From Marinomonas sargassi (GTDB lineage: Bacteria > Pseudomonadota > Gammaproteobacteria > Pseudomonadales > Marinomonadaceae): a DNA stretch of 64,000 bases. How positions within the stretch are numbered: position 1 is the stretch's first letter; each line of letters opens with the position of its first letter. The stretch lies in the NCBI RefSeq assembly GCF_025716875.1, contig NZ_JAOVZB010000001.1, positions 744,001-808,000 of the forward strand. The letters are read 5' to 3'. Positions 16,145 to 25,537 of the stretch are shown one piece after another. Position numbers and translations under genes: made by a program. The notes beneath the pieces were generated by a model that worked only from the letters and a program-made list of their open reading frames with translations, searched no databases and was not told where the DNA came from.

Positions 16145-17806
16145 CTATTGGTCAATAACACAAGCAAACGACTTAGCTTGCAAATAATGGCCTGCTTGAT
16201 AACGAGCATAAGAAGGGTAAGGACACAGAGGGCGAGTCAATCCAACCATTCGCTCAGTCAGTTCAGGGTTGTCGGCTCTGGCAGCCGCCACTACTGCATA
16301 AGGCGCCTGCTTTCTTTCTACCCAAGAAATTAAAGGGCTTAGCATGTCAAACTGGTCAGCCGATGTGCCTCCCTGACCGTGAGGCATTCCCGGCACTGGA
16401 TATAAGCGAACAAAGTCCTTGGCTCCACCAGCAAGATTAAAATCTAGGTAGTCATACCAGCGTATTGTGTCCTTAACAGAAAAAACAGGGTCACTATTGC
16501 CATGAAAAACTATCATTTTTCCGCCGTTTTTGTGGAATTCTGTGAGGGATGGTTTTGCCGCATCTGGTGGTGACATAGCTTCCATTGCAGAATAGTGGAA
16601 GCGTGAGCTTTTTCGGTAAATTCTTGGTGTATCTTTATCAAAGTCAAAATCTAAAAGATATTCTTCTAAGGAAACTAGGTCATGGTCAAGTTTAGGGGAA
16701 GGTGAGGTGTAAAGGTGCGCTAGAGCCGTTGAGCCAAGTACCAAACCAAAAGGCTTTTCATACCATTCTGATATCTCACTTTCTATTTTCCACTGGCGCC
16801 AATTTTTCGAGCGTATCCCTGTGTCGTAAAGCCAATCCGTATATAAAACTTGCCCTTTGGAGTTACGAGGGCCTTGGTGCATTTTAGTCAGCGCGGAAAT
16901 CTTATCTTGGGATAAACAATAGCGGTCAAAATCACCGGAACAGGCCAAGGCTTGAAGATTAAAAGCTTGTTGGCAGGCCGTTGTAGCAAAAATTAAGTCG
17001 TCGCTCATACCATCTAACGCATCACACTGATTTAATACGCTGCGTGCCACAAGCGCTAAGTCCCGCTCGCTTAAAGACTGACGAACATCCTTGTTTACTT
17101 GTTTCAAAGCTTGAACGTCCCAAGCATGTTGTAAAGCCGCTTTAGGGGCATTAAAACCAGGAGAACCGACTAAGAAACCGTCGAACATAATCGGATAACG
17201 AGATGCCATGACCATAGCCACTCGACCGCCATCAGATTGGCCAATACCGTAAGAGTGCTTAATCAGGGTTTGGTAGTAGCGCTGGATAATTAAACGCGCC
17301 ACAGGGTTCACTTTTTCAACATAACGATAGGCGTGATCAAGTCGAGCTTCTGGATCAGCAGAAAACAACTCGCTGCCAAATAGTTTACCTGACTTTTGGG
17401 CATAATAGCCGCCATTACTAGAGACAACAGCAAAACCTTGATTGATCGCATATTGATAAGGCTGGAGACCTGTCACAGCGCCTAATGCAGGCTTTACTTC
17501 ACCATACCGGCTTTCATTAAATTGATAGGCGTAACGCCCTTGCCAAAAGTTAGGTAAGCGTATTTCAAATTGAATGGAGTAAAAATATTTGTCTTCACTA
17601 GTACGTTGCGCCATGGTCCCTTTTACAAAGCAATAAGGGCTTCTTACGTCCTTATCAGCACCACGCATTTCGGTGGTGATTTCAACGTCTTCTGGCACAC
17701 CTGCGGGCAATAGCCGACAATCGAATGCTTGAGCACTAGCGAAGTTCGCCCCAAGAGCGAGAATAAAACAGGTTAATACTATGAGCGAAGAGGAAAGGGC
17801 TTTCAT
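16145..17806 (-). CDS. Secreted tannase/feruloyl esterase family hydrolase
   Basis: A 553-residue protein with a Sec signal (MKALSSSLIVLTCFILALGA, cleavage near SAQA). The alpha/beta hydrolase nucleophile is in YGIGQSDGGRVAMV; the acid is in VFHGNSDPVFS and the His in VPGMPHGQGG, the order known for tannase/ferulic acid esterases. Cys residues fit the conserved disulfide next to the triad. It probably cleaves esters of plant or algal phenolics outside the cytoplasm. Monocistronic. The substrate is inferred only from the family. Confidence 0.88.
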   Translation of the reverse strand: MKALSSSLIVLTCFILALGANFASAQAFDCRLLPAGVPEDVEITTEMRGADKDVRSPYCFVKGTMAQRTSEDKYFYSIQFEIRLPNFWQGRYAYQFNESRYGEVKPALGAVTGLQPYQYAINQGFAVVSSNGGYYAQKSGKLFGSELFSADPEARLDHAYRYVEKVNPVARLIIQRYYQTLIKHSYGIGQSDGGRVAMVMASRYPIMFDGFLVGSPGFNAPKAALQHAWDVQALKQVNKDVRQSLSERDLALVARSVLNQCDALDGMSDDLIFATTACQQAFNLQALACSGDFDRYCLSQDKISALTKMHQGPRNSKGQVLYTDWLYDTGIRSKNWRQWKIESEISEWYEKPFGLVLGSTALAHLYTSPSPKLDHDLVSLEEYLLDFDFDKDTPRIYRKSSRFHYSAMEAMSPPDAAKPSLTEFHKNGGKMIVFHGNSDPVFSVKDTIRWYDYLDFNLAGGAKDFVRLYPVPGMPHGQGGTSADQFDMLSPLISWVERKQAPYAVVAAARADNPELTERMVGLTRPLCPYPSYARYQAGHYLQAKSFACVIDQ

Positions 17807-18008
17807 TTACATCATCCTATTACGAGCATCACTCCAAATTTAAAGGAGAAATGACGCTTAAACTGCCTTGTCGTAGAGGCTCAAATAAATAGATACAAAA
17901 TAGCGAATATTGCCGTAAATAGAAAGCTTAACTCAGTGCATTGATAGGAGAAATGAGTAACAGCTCTTTGATAGATCACTCAAAAAGCTGCTTTCAGGAA
18001 AATGGCAG

Positions 18009-18470
18009 TTAGTTGCTAACCATCGAGAAGTGATCAAATCGGCCTGTTGCTTCAGAATAAGCACCAAAGATCACCACACTTTCACTAGAGCCAGAATTAA
18101 ATGACACAGCCACTTGTTTCCAAGGAGAAGGTTCCGCATCGGCATCAACCGGAACATAATCTGCAAGTTTGGTCGTGCCGTTAATCACCACACCTACTTG
18201 GCCCTTGCCTTTAATCCATGCGGTTAATGTGTAGTTGGTGTCTTCTTCTACCAAAACAACTTGTTCCATTTTGGCGCCAGCGCCTTCTAGTTTTGCCGAA
18301 CGACTTCCATCGTAGGGCTCACCTGATATAGCAGAAGGATCTGTATCTTCCCAACCCGCCCAGCGATCCTCAAAACTTGGGTTTTCAATGGTCACACCCT
18401 CGGCATAAAGCGCTGAGGTAGCAAGGCCGCATAAGGCTGTCGTGCCAATCACTTTCAATATATTTTTCAT
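18009..18470 (-). CDS. Small secreted carbohydrate-binding-module-like protein
   Basis: A 153-residue protein with signal peptide MKNILKVIGTTALCGLATSA and a single jelly-roll-like domain: NPSFEDRWAGWEDTD near the N-terminus, GSRSAKLEG, YTLTAWIKGKGQVGV and a final FDHFSMVSN. This arrangement matches galactose-binding-like CBM domains attached to polysaccharide lyases, but here no catalytic domain is present. It may bind algal polysaccharide or be an envelope-bound sugar scavenger; this is inference. About 180 bp of promoter sequence lies between it and the divergent permease gene. Confidence 0.7.
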   Translation of the reverse strand: MKNILKVIGTTALCGLATSALYAEGVTIENPSFEDRWAGWEDTDPSAISGEPYDGSRSAKLEGAGAKMEQVVLVEEDTNYTLTAWIKGKGQVGVVINGTTKLADYVPVDADAEPSPWKQVAVSFNSGSSESVVIFGAYSEATGRFDHFSMVSN

Positions 18471-18652
18471 CTTATTTTCCCGTATTATCTTTATTTTATG
18501 GGTATTAAAGCGCCTAAATCTTCACTAAAATGAAGCGCGCTGAAGGCTAAGGAAGGTACAATTAACCTCGCTCAAATATATTATTGTATGATCAAAAATT
18601 CAACAGCTTCATACCTCTAAAACCTCACCCCTAAAGATTCCTAAGGTCTTTT

Positions 18653-19414
18653 ATGGATTACAGCTTACTCAATATCGCCTTACTTATTGGTACAGGGTTT
18701 ATTGCTGGAATTATCAATACTCTCGCAGGCGGTGGATCGAACCTTACCTTACCCGCATTAATGGTGATGGGAATGCCCGCAGATGTTGCTAATGCGACCA
18801 ATCGCGTGGGAGTGTTTTTACAGGGAATTTCCGCTTCATTGGGGTTCAAGAAAGCAGGCAAGCTTGATACAAACGATATTTTACCTGTCATGATACCGTC
18901 GTTAATCGGAGGCTTAGTGGGTGCTTTTGCTGCCAGCTATGCTCCCGAAGTATGGCTCAAACCATTGCTTTTAGGCGCAATGATTTGCATGACCTTAATT
19001 ATGATCTTTCGTCCTAGCCTTATTGTTCCACCGGAGGGAACACAGCCTTTCAAGATCAAAGAAAAGCCAAGTGCATGGCTGACGCTATTTTTCGCAGGTG
19101 TATATGGTGGCTTTGTACAAGCTGGGGTTGGCTTTATTCTCATTGCCGCGCTAGCGGGCACTTTGCGCTACGACCTAGTTCGTACTAATGCTCTTAAGAT
19201 GATCTGTACTATGGGCTTTACCGCATTAGCATTAGGCGTTTTTATTTGGAACGATCAAGTATTGTGGCTTCCCGGATTAATCCTTGCCTGTGGCACCATA
19301 TCGGGCTCTTATATTGCGGTAAAACTGGCGATAAAAGCCCAACCAAAGCACCTCAAATGGTTTCTTTTTATTATGACAGTATGCGGAAGCATAGCGGCAC
19401 TAAGCAGCACATGA
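18653..19414 (+). CDS. TauE/SafE (TSUP) family permease
   Basis: A 253-residue inner-membrane protein with about eight hydrophobic segments and the TSUP motif GFIAGIINTLAGGGSNLTLPAL near residue 17, repeated in the second half as GVYGGFVQAGVGFILIAAL. The family exports sulfite, sulfoacetate or related organosulfur anions. AAGG precedes the start. The substrate cannot be told from sequence; a second TSUP gene lies at 26653. Confidence 0.85.
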   Translation: MDYSLLNIALLIGTGFIAGIINTLAGGGSNLTLPALMVMGMPADVANATNRVGVFLQGISASLGFKKAGKLDTNDILPVMIPSLIGGLVGAFAASYAPEVWLKPLLLGAMICMTLIMIFRPSLIVPPEGTQPFKIKEKPSAWLTLFFAGVYGGFVQAGVGFILIAALAGTLRYDLVRTNALKMICTMGFTALALGVFIWNDQVLWLPGLILACGTISGSYIAVKLAIKAQPKHLKWFLFIMTVCGSIAALSST

Positions 19415-19447
19415 CTATGTGCTAGGAGACTATGTATTAGGTGAGTA

Positions 19448-20683
19448 CTAACTAGCTATGCGCTTCCACTCAATGGTCATGCTTTTCTCGTTCAATGAAT
19501 CTATATAGGCATCTGGAATAGGGGATGACCAAGATTTGTTCTTCACCACCGCTTGATAAGGCCCTCGCTTATCATGGGAGTCAAAGACAAAGTAAAATTC
19601 AACGTGAGATCCATCGGGTAAATCTGACGACAGGCTAATGGATTTAGCGCCTAAATTGGAACCAATATGGTCCGTTGACGAAGCTGGCGACGGCAAGGCT
19701 TCTGTACCCATATGTTCACCGAATTGAAAACATCTATCGTGTGTTAATGCCGTAAGTTTTATCTGAGGCCAAATACAGTGGCGTAGAAATTGTTGGTCTG
19801 TATAACGCCCATTTTTAGCTGCCTCAACAAAACCTAGCATAGCCCCTTTGATAGGGGATATAGCGCCTCTTTTAATACCAAATAGACCCGCTAATAAGAG
19901 CTCACAATGGGAAGGAAAATCTCGAATAACATGCGCTTTAAAGTCTGATGATAACCACTCTTCGACTATTGCTTTCTCTCGCATACTCACCACAGAGTCC
20001 GCATCTCGACAAATAACCACAGCCACTTCTTCGTCATCTAAAGCCAAGAATCGCCACATGGTTCCAGGTAAAGGCCGAAAGTCGCTCTCAACTAAAACGA
20101 CTTCCGCTTTCTCTGCAACTAATCGACTTTGAACCTGCTTAGGGACACTCTCATCAATATAAAAACGACAGATAAAGTCAGGGAAAATTTGCTGTACAGC
20201 TTTCACATTTAATATGGCGTTTTCACAATATCTTGGACTAGCACCAAATAACGAAAAACTGAATACCTGCTTTTTCCCTAAAGAGCTTGAAGCTTCAAGC
20301 AACTGAAAGCTTTTCGCTCCCTTCATAGCTAAGCTGTCTTTCGCTTGTAAACACTTTTTTCCATAGTAATGGCTTTTCTCTACATCGCCATGGATACCAT
20401 ACACTTCCGTTAGGTTTTCAAGAGTCGGAACGTCTAACTGACCTATTTGTTTAAACTTAGCTAAAGCAAGTTCAGACACACTAATCGCTTCGTCCAGCTG
20501 GTTGAGCTTGTACAGACAAAGGCCTTGCAACTGCAGACTACGGGGGTCATGGGTCAGATTATAGATTTTTTTGTAGGCCTGAAGAGCCGCTTGATACTGG
20601 TGGACTTTTAAGTGATGAGTTGCTTCTTTTAACAGGGCTGAAAAGCGCTGCTTATTCTTATGATTTAGCTTTTTTAGGCTCAT
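19448..20683 (-). CDS. TPR protein with glycosyltransferase-like C-terminal domain
   Basis: The 411-residue protein has TPR-like helices at about residues 17-125 (HQYQAALQAYKKIYNL and similar) followed by a domain with glycosyltransferase-like strands: FSLFGASPRYCENAILNVKAVQ, DFICRFYIDESVPKQV and VICRDADSVVSMRE, where DAD resembles a DxD metal site. A late QFLRHCIWPQI block is also typical. I recognise no named family; it may modify a surface glycan or protein. GGGA lies upstream of the start. No partner genes adjoin it; the next 845 bp are non-coding. Confidence 0.6.
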   Translation of the reverse strand: MSLKKLNHKNKQRFSALLKEATHHLKVHQYQAALQAYKKIYNLTHDPRSLQLQGLCLYKLNQLDEAISVSELALAKFKQIGQLDVPTLENLTEVYGIHGDVEKSHYYGKKCLQAKDSLAMKGAKSFQLLEASSSLGKKQVFSFSLFGASPRYCENAILNVKAVQQIFPDFICRFYIDESVPKQVQSRLVAEKAEVVLVESDFRPLPGTMWRFLALDDEEVAVVICRDADSVVSMREKAIVEEWLSSDFKAHVIRDFPSHCELLLAGLFGIKRGAISPIKGAMLGFVEAAKNGRYTDQQFLRHCIWPQIKLTALTHDRCFQFGEHMGTEALPSPASSTDHIGSNLGAKSISLSSDLPDGSHVEFYFVFDSHDKRGPYQAVVKNKSWSSPIPDAYIDSLNEKSMTIEWKRIAS

Positions 20684-21544
20684 ATTTTCCCACTAGTAGG
20701 CTCGGACAAACTGGCCGCATTTCGATCATCTCAAAGAGCCTTAAAGAAACAACCAAGAAAACAATTTAATGACTCCATACACAATGGCTAGCAACTCTAA
20801 AAAGGTACACTTTATATAAGCTATCTATATTACAAAAACTTCACTACCCTAGAAACACATAAAATGGACCATATGGAAACACAAAAATGACATAACGTAC
20901 GCTTTCGCTACAACATTCAATAAGTATTAACTATGTGGATAACTTTGTTAAGAAAATTAAAGCTTAAAAAATAAATTAAAATATCAGCTGCAAATCTGAG
21001 TACACTGTGATTAATAAATCTTAATCCGCTATTAATTACGAATAAAGCCTTATTGTTTGTGCCCTCAGTCAAAGCTATCCACTCCGCAATGAAAAAACAC
21101 TGAAAACCACACATATCCATCAATCATAAAAAATCAATAAAAGACAACAACTTAATATCTAAATTTGCTTATTTTTTAATCATAAATTATGTGACTAGCT
21201 CCAAATAACCTCAAAGTAAGATTAAACAAGCTCTGTGTTTAGAAAAGAGACAAACATCGTTGAAAAGAGTAACTAATTACAATAAACCAAATTCTGTAAC
21301 TAAATGCTCTTAAGATAGAGGAAAACACATTATCTGGGGATAATTCCCAAAAAAAATAAAATAAGGTAGTACTTACTTCTCTTGGAGCCAAGAATGAGCA
21401 TAGGTATTAGTTCAATGTATCCCCATAATATCTAAGTATCTATGGCCGAGACTTAAAGCCACACATGCGAAAAAACACTTCGTAAGCAAAGGTAAATACT
21501 CTACTATTGTCGGCCTTGCACATAACTATTTGGCTCCAAGCGTC
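20684..21544. other. 845-bp AT-rich intergenic region
   Basis: No convincing gene is present. Seen here: one perfect DnaA box on the minus strand (TGTGGATAA, 20934-20942), and an 11-bp inverted pair CTTGGAGCCAA (21381-21391) and its reverse complement (21530-21540), the right copy overlapping the start region of the aldehyde dehydrogenase gene. A 68-residue minus-strand frame at 20917-21123 lacks coding character. Confidence 0.7.
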
Positions 21545-22969
21545 ATGACAACACTTTCACCTATAGAGCATTTTCCTACTATATTTTCAAACCTAAAAAA
21601 GCTGGCTCAAGGAACCCCTTATCCAAGTCTAACTGTGCGCCTTCAAGCACTGACTTGTCTTCAAGAAGCTCTATTACGTCATGAAACTCCCCTGCTAAAT
21701 GCCCTACAAAAAGACTTTGGCAATCGAGCTCATGAAGAGTCACGTATTCTTGAACTTATCCCTCTCTTAGGAGAGATAAAGCATGCTAAGAAGAATCTCA
21801 AAAAATGGATGAAGCCGACGAAAAGAAACATTCATATCAGCGCTTTTCCAGCGACAGCTAAAGTGGTTTATCAACCCAAAGGGGTTATTGGTGTTATTTC
21901 ACCATGGAATTATCCAGTATTACTTAGTCTCGGACCTTTAGTAGGCTCATTGGCAGCAGGAAACCGCACCATGATTAAGGTGTCTGAACTCTGCCCCGAA
22001 ACCAATAAAGTGCTTAAAAATATTTTGAATGCCGCATTGGGAGAGAAGTGGGTGACTTTAATAGAAGGAGAAGTTGAAGCCGCAAATGCATTCAGCTCTC
22101 TACCTTTTGATCACTTACTATTTACCGGCTCTACCTCGGTTGGCAAATTGGTGATGAAAAATGCCACTTCAAATTTAACTCCTGTCACCCTAGAACTAGG
22201 CGGTAAATCGCCGTTGATTGTAGCTCCTTCTGCGAATCTAAAAGACACCGCAGAGAAAATCATCTTCGGAAAAATGCTCAACGCAGGCCAAACCTGTGTC
22301 GCGCCCGATTATGTATTTTGCCATCAAGATCAGAAGCAAGAGCTGATAAAGCATATTCGTCATGAATTAGCTATTTGCTACCCAAATGGCACTCAAGATA
22401 CTAATTACACTAGCATGATTAATGCGCAACAGATGGACCGTTTACAAGGCTATTTGACCGAGGCAAAAGCGGCAGGAGTAACCTGTGAGAACTTGATGGA
22501 GCAGGATGCAATTGGCGAAACACAGAATAAACTAGGGTTACACATAGTAGATTCACCGATGGATGAGCTCAGTGTCATGCAAGATGAAATCTTCGGACCT
22601 CTTCTACCTATATTGACCTATACGGATATAGAACAAGCTTTTACCTATATGAAAGGTAAACCTAGGCCTCTGGCCATGTACCTATTTAGTCAGAACCAAG
22701 AAGAACAAAAATATTGTGAAGAGCAAATGATCAGTGGCAGTCTCGTCATCAACCATACTCTCATTCAAGTTGCTCAGCCGGACTTGCCTTTTGGTGGTAT
22801 TGGTACATCTGGTATGGGGCAATACCACGCAGCAGAGGGTTTTCGGACTTTTTCACATGGCAAATCTGTTTTAAATAAAAGTCACTTATTCAATACTATT
22901 CGAATGTTAAGGCCACCTTATGATCGCCCCGTGCATAAATGGTTAAAGAAGTATTGGCCCTTCTTATAA
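21545..22969 (+). CDS. Aldehyde dehydrogenase, coniferyl-aldehyde dehydrogenase-like
   Basis: The 474-residue protein carries the class 3-type ALDH features: GVIGVISPWNYPVLLSLGPL (oxyanion Asn), TGSTSVGKLVMKNA nucleotide loop, catalytic Glu in TLELGGKSP and catalytic Cys in NAGQTCVAPDY. N- and C-terminal regions match coniferyl aldehyde dehydrogenases, with a C-terminal extension after SHGKSVLNKS. The ATG at 21545 has no clear ribosome site; a TTG at 21530 would add five residues. It converges with a MocR regulator 20 bp away. The tannase-type esterase at 16.1 kb could supply phenolics, but this link is speculative. Confidence 0.88.
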   Translation: MTTLSPIEHFPTIFSNLKKLAQGTPYPSLTVRLQALTCLQEALLRHETPLLNALQKDFGNRAHEESRILELIPLLGEIKHAKKNLKKWMKPTKRNIHISAFPATAKVVYQPKGVIGVISPWNYPVLLSLGPLVGSLAAGNRTMIKVSELCPETNKVLKNILNAALGEKWVTLIEGEVEAANAFSSLPFDHLLFTGSTSVGKLVMKNATSNLTPVTLELGGKSPLIVAPSANLKDTAEKIIFGKMLNAGQTCVAPDYVFCHQDQKQELIKHIRHELAICYPNGTQDTNYTSMINAQQMDRLQGYLTEAKAAGVTCENLMEQDAIGETQNKLGLHIVDSPMDELSVMQDEIFGPLLPILTYTDIEQAFTYMKGKPRPLAMYLFSQNQEEQKYCEEQMISGSLVINHTLIQVAQPDLPFGGIGTSGMGQYHAAEGFRTFSHGKSVLNKSHLFNTIRMLRPPYDRPVHKWLKKYWPFL

Positions 22970-22989
22970 ATAGAGTAAAAAGTAAGTAT

Positions 22990-24480
22990 CTATTCACTTA
23001 TCTCACAGTCTTTCAGCCATGCTCTTAAAGCCGTCACGATTTTTTCCATAGTCGCCTCGTCAGTGCCACTAAAACCCAATACAAAGCCATATCTTGCTAC
23101 GGCCGTGCCGGAATAGTGGGATGATAAAGTAGAGAGTCGTATATCTTGATACGCAAGCTGCTCGGCAACATAGGTATCCGGAGCTATTTGATTAGAATAA
23201 GCTGCATCAAGAACAGCCAGTAACTCAGCTTTAAACTCAATTAAAATATGCATACCACCACGAGTTTTTTTCCAAACAAACCACGGTTCTAAATGCTCAT
23301 CTAAAAGGCTTAGCAGCACGTCTCTTTTTAATCGATATCGCCTACGCATTCTATTGATATGACGATCGAAACTACCTTGCAACATAAAATCAGCAACCGC
23401 AGGTTGAATAGGCAAAGAAGCCGATGAGCCAAGTGTTCTTTGAGTGCTTTTTAATACCTCAATATGACGGGTTGGCACGACGATAAAGCCCATCCTTAAA
23501 CCACGAAATAACACTTTCGAAAAGCTCCCAACAAAGAACACTTTATCACGAGCTTTATCATACAAACTGGCCGCCTGCATAAGAGGCACTTCACTACGCC
23601 CTTGATATATAAACTCATTGTCATAATCATCTTCTATTAGCCACCAGTTGTGGGATTCAGTCTGTAGTTTTTGCAGCCACTGCTGCCTTCTTTGTGGGCT
23701 TAAACTGGTTCCCAAAGGGTAATGTCGATTCGGTGTCACTACTGCCGCATTCGATTTATTTTCCTGTTGAGGAATACACATACCCTCTTCATCGACCTCT
23801 AAATAATTGGGTGATTGTTGAGAGAATATTTCTCTGATAGGGGGGTATGTGGGCGACTCTAACCACCAAGCGGGTTCTCTATTCTGTGAAGACTCAATAC
23901 GAGATAAAGCATGTTGAAGTAAGACTAAGGAGTCACGATTACCAGCCGTGACTATAATCTGCTCCCCATGACATTGAAGCCCACGCACTCGATACAAATA
24001 TTCCACAATGGCTTCTTTTAGAGCGGGATAGCCAGTTGGGTAGCCACCTTGCAACAAAGCTAAGTCTGGCGTTAACCAGCTCCGTCTCATGCTTGAAGCC
24101 CACTCTTTGGTTGGGAACTCGGTAACATCAACCCCAGCATCAAACATCAAGGAAGCAGGCTTTTTAGGCTTTTCTAGGTGTGGAATATTCTGCGTATTCT
24201 TCTGAATTTTTCGGTTTACCATTGGCAAACTAGAAACAAATACGCCTCTCTTTGCTTCGCTCACCAGCACGCCCTCAGCAATCAGCTGATCATATACCCG
24301 CGATGTGGTGCTACGTGACACTCCTAATGAGGTGGCCAACGAGCGAGATGAAGGGAGTTTATCTCCTGAGGATAACTCCCCAGACTCAATACTTGCCTGT
24401 ATTTGCAAGATGAGTTGTTGGTAAAAAGGGGCACCATTCTCTTCAAGAGAAAAGCGCAAACTTGCAATGGCGTGCTTCAA
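22990..24480 (-). CDS. MocR/PdxR-type GntR regulator with aminotransferase domain
   Basis: The 496-residue protein has a GntR winged-helix domain at residues about 15-85 (SGDKLPSSRSLATSLGVSRS) and a fold-type I aminotransferase domain from about 120. The PLP-binding lysine lies in FFVGSFSKVLFRGLRMGF; DDYDNEF is the PLP ring contact. Such proteins usually control pyridoxal phosphate synthesis or amino-compound metabolism rather than acting as enzymes. It is divergent from a GNAT-GNAT-PPOX operon, the likely target; an imperfect CTGG/CCAG repeat lies between them. Confidence 0.9.
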   Translation of the reverse strand: MKHAIASLRFSLEENGAPFYQQLILQIQASIESGELSSGDKLPSSRSLATSLGVSRSTTSRVYDQLIAEGVLVSEAKRGVFVSSLPMVNRKIQKNTQNIPHLEKPKKPASLMFDAGVDVTEFPTKEWASSMRRSWLTPDLALLQGGYPTGYPALKEAIVEYLYRVRGLQCHGEQIIVTAGNRDSLVLLQHALSRIESSQNREPAWWLESPTYPPIREIFSQQSPNYLEVDEEGMCIPQQENKSNAAVVTPNRHYPLGTSLSPQRRQQWLQKLQTESHNWWLIEDDYDNEFIYQGRSEVPLMQAASLYDKARDKVFFVGSFSKVLFRGLRMGFIVVPTRHIEVLKSTQRTLGSSASLPIQPAVADFMLQGSFDRHINRMRRRYRLKRDVLLSLLDEHLEPWFVWKKTRGGMHILIEFKAELLAVLDAAYSNQIAPDTYVAEQLAYQDIRLSTLSSHYSGTAVARYGFVLGFSGTDEATMEKIVTALRAWLKDCEISE

Positions 24481-24506
24481 ATCTGGCCTGCTAATTTATA
24501 TAGAAA

Positions 24507-24529
24507 CTGGATATTTATATAAATACCAG
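24507..24529. promoter_or_regulatory. Operator-like repeat between MocR gene and GNAT operon
   Basis: CTGGATA (24507) and TACCAG (ending 24529) form an imperfect inverted repeat; a further ATCTGG sits at 24481-24486, overlapping the MocR gene edge. MocR proteins bind such repeated half-sites, so this is the probable operator region. Weak evidence. Confidence 0.35.
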
Positions 24530-24573
24530 ATGTTCTTACTATGGGTAAATAGTAGAGCAGGAGAAAGTCCAAA

Positions 24574-25014
24574 ATGATTGAAAGTGTAAACAATCACAAC
24601 CTTGATGACATATTGCCTTTGATTAAGGCATATCAGGGCTTTTACAAAATAGACAATATATCTGATTCAAAGAACAGAGCCTTTTTTGAGCAATTCAGTG
24701 AAACAAGCTCTCTTGGCTGTCAGTTCCTTTATCGCCAAGAAGGCAAGGTCGTTGCTTTTGCCACTGTCTACTTTTCTTATGCGTCTAGCATCATTTCCAA
24801 AGTCGCAGTGATGAACGATGTATTCACTCTAGAAGGTTATCGCAGTCAAGGTATCGCCAGAAAACTCATAGAGCATTGTTGGCAATATGCTCAAGCAAAT
24901 GACGCGGTACGGTTGCAGTGGGTTACGTCACCTAAGAACAGCGCAGCGAAGAGACTTTATGACTCAATGAAAACGAATCAAAGTAACTGGGATTTTTATA
25001 CCTACTCTGGATGA
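24574..25014 (+). CDS. GNAT-family N-acetyltransferase
   Basis: A 146-residue protein of GNAT fold: VAVMNDVFTLEGYRSQGIARKLIEH holds the acetyl-CoA loop R-Q-G-I-A-R, followed by a C-terminal KNSAAKRLYDSM block. AGGAG lies upstream of the start. It is first in a three-gene operon (33 bp to the next gene) divergent from the MocR regulator. The acceptor amine is unknown. Confidence 0.82.
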   Translation: MIESVNNHNLDDILPLIKAYQGFYKIDNISDSKNRAFFEQFSETSSLGCQFLYRQEGKVVAFATVYFSYASSIISKVAVMNDVFTLEGYRSQGIARKLIEHCWQYAQANDAVRLQWVTSPKNSAAKRLYDSMKTNQSNWDFYTYSG

Positions 25015-25047
25015 ATTAATTATTTTGTATCTAATAAGGGAAGAGAC

Positions 25048-25509
25048 ATGATTACTATTAGAGAAGCAAGCATAGAAGACTTAAACGCTGTTGTTGCCAT
25101 ATTTGAGCAATATAGAAGCTTTTACCAACAAGAAAGCAATCTTATCGGCGCAACGGACTTTATTAGAAGCCATATAGAAAAAGGTGAATCAACCATTTTT
25201 ATTGCTGAAAGCAGCGACGAAAACACCACTGAAGGCAAGAATATTGCTGGCTTTGTGCAACTTTACCCACTGTTCTCCTCCACAGGAATGAAAAAGCTTT
25301 GGCTACTCAATGATTTATTTGTCGATGCAAACTACCGCAAGCAGGGCATTGCAGAGCAATTAATCACAGCAGCCAGAGAGTTGGCCGTCCGCACATCGGC
25401 TCGTGGGCTTATGTTAGAAACCTCTGCCAGTAACCTGCCAGCACAAGCACTCTATGAAAAAGTCGGTTTCACAAAAAGCCAAAGCGTGTATTACGAACTG
25501 GATATCTAA
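25048..25509 (+). CDS. GNAT-family N-acetyltransferase
   Basis: A 153-residue GNAT protein with LWLLNDLFVDANYRKQGIAEQL (acetyl-CoA loop) and ETSASNLPAQALYEKVGF. It resembles the preceding GNAT gene in layout (both start near a QYRSFYQQ/QGFYKID block), suggesting an old tandem duplication. Good ribosome site GGAAGAG. Substrate unknown; second gene of the MocR-linked operon. Confidence 0.83.
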   Translation: MITIREASIEDLNAVVAIFEQYRSFYQQESNLIGATDFIRSHIEKGESTIFIAESSDENTTEGKNIAGFVQLYPLFSSTGMKKLWLLNDLFVDANYRKQGIAEQLITAARELAVRTSARGLMLETSASNLPAQALYEKVGFTKSQSVYYELDI

Positions 25510-25537
25510 GCTTTCGTTTTAGAAAAGGAATGAGAAT

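Noticed and set aside
20917..21123. 68-residue minus-strand frame in the 845-bp gap
   Set aside because: No ribosome site, AT-driven composition and no family likeness; more likely a chance open frame.
21381..21540. The CTTGGAGCCAA pair as a short MITE
   Set aside because: The repeat is short, no target duplication flanks it, and the inner sequence shows no mobile-element features.
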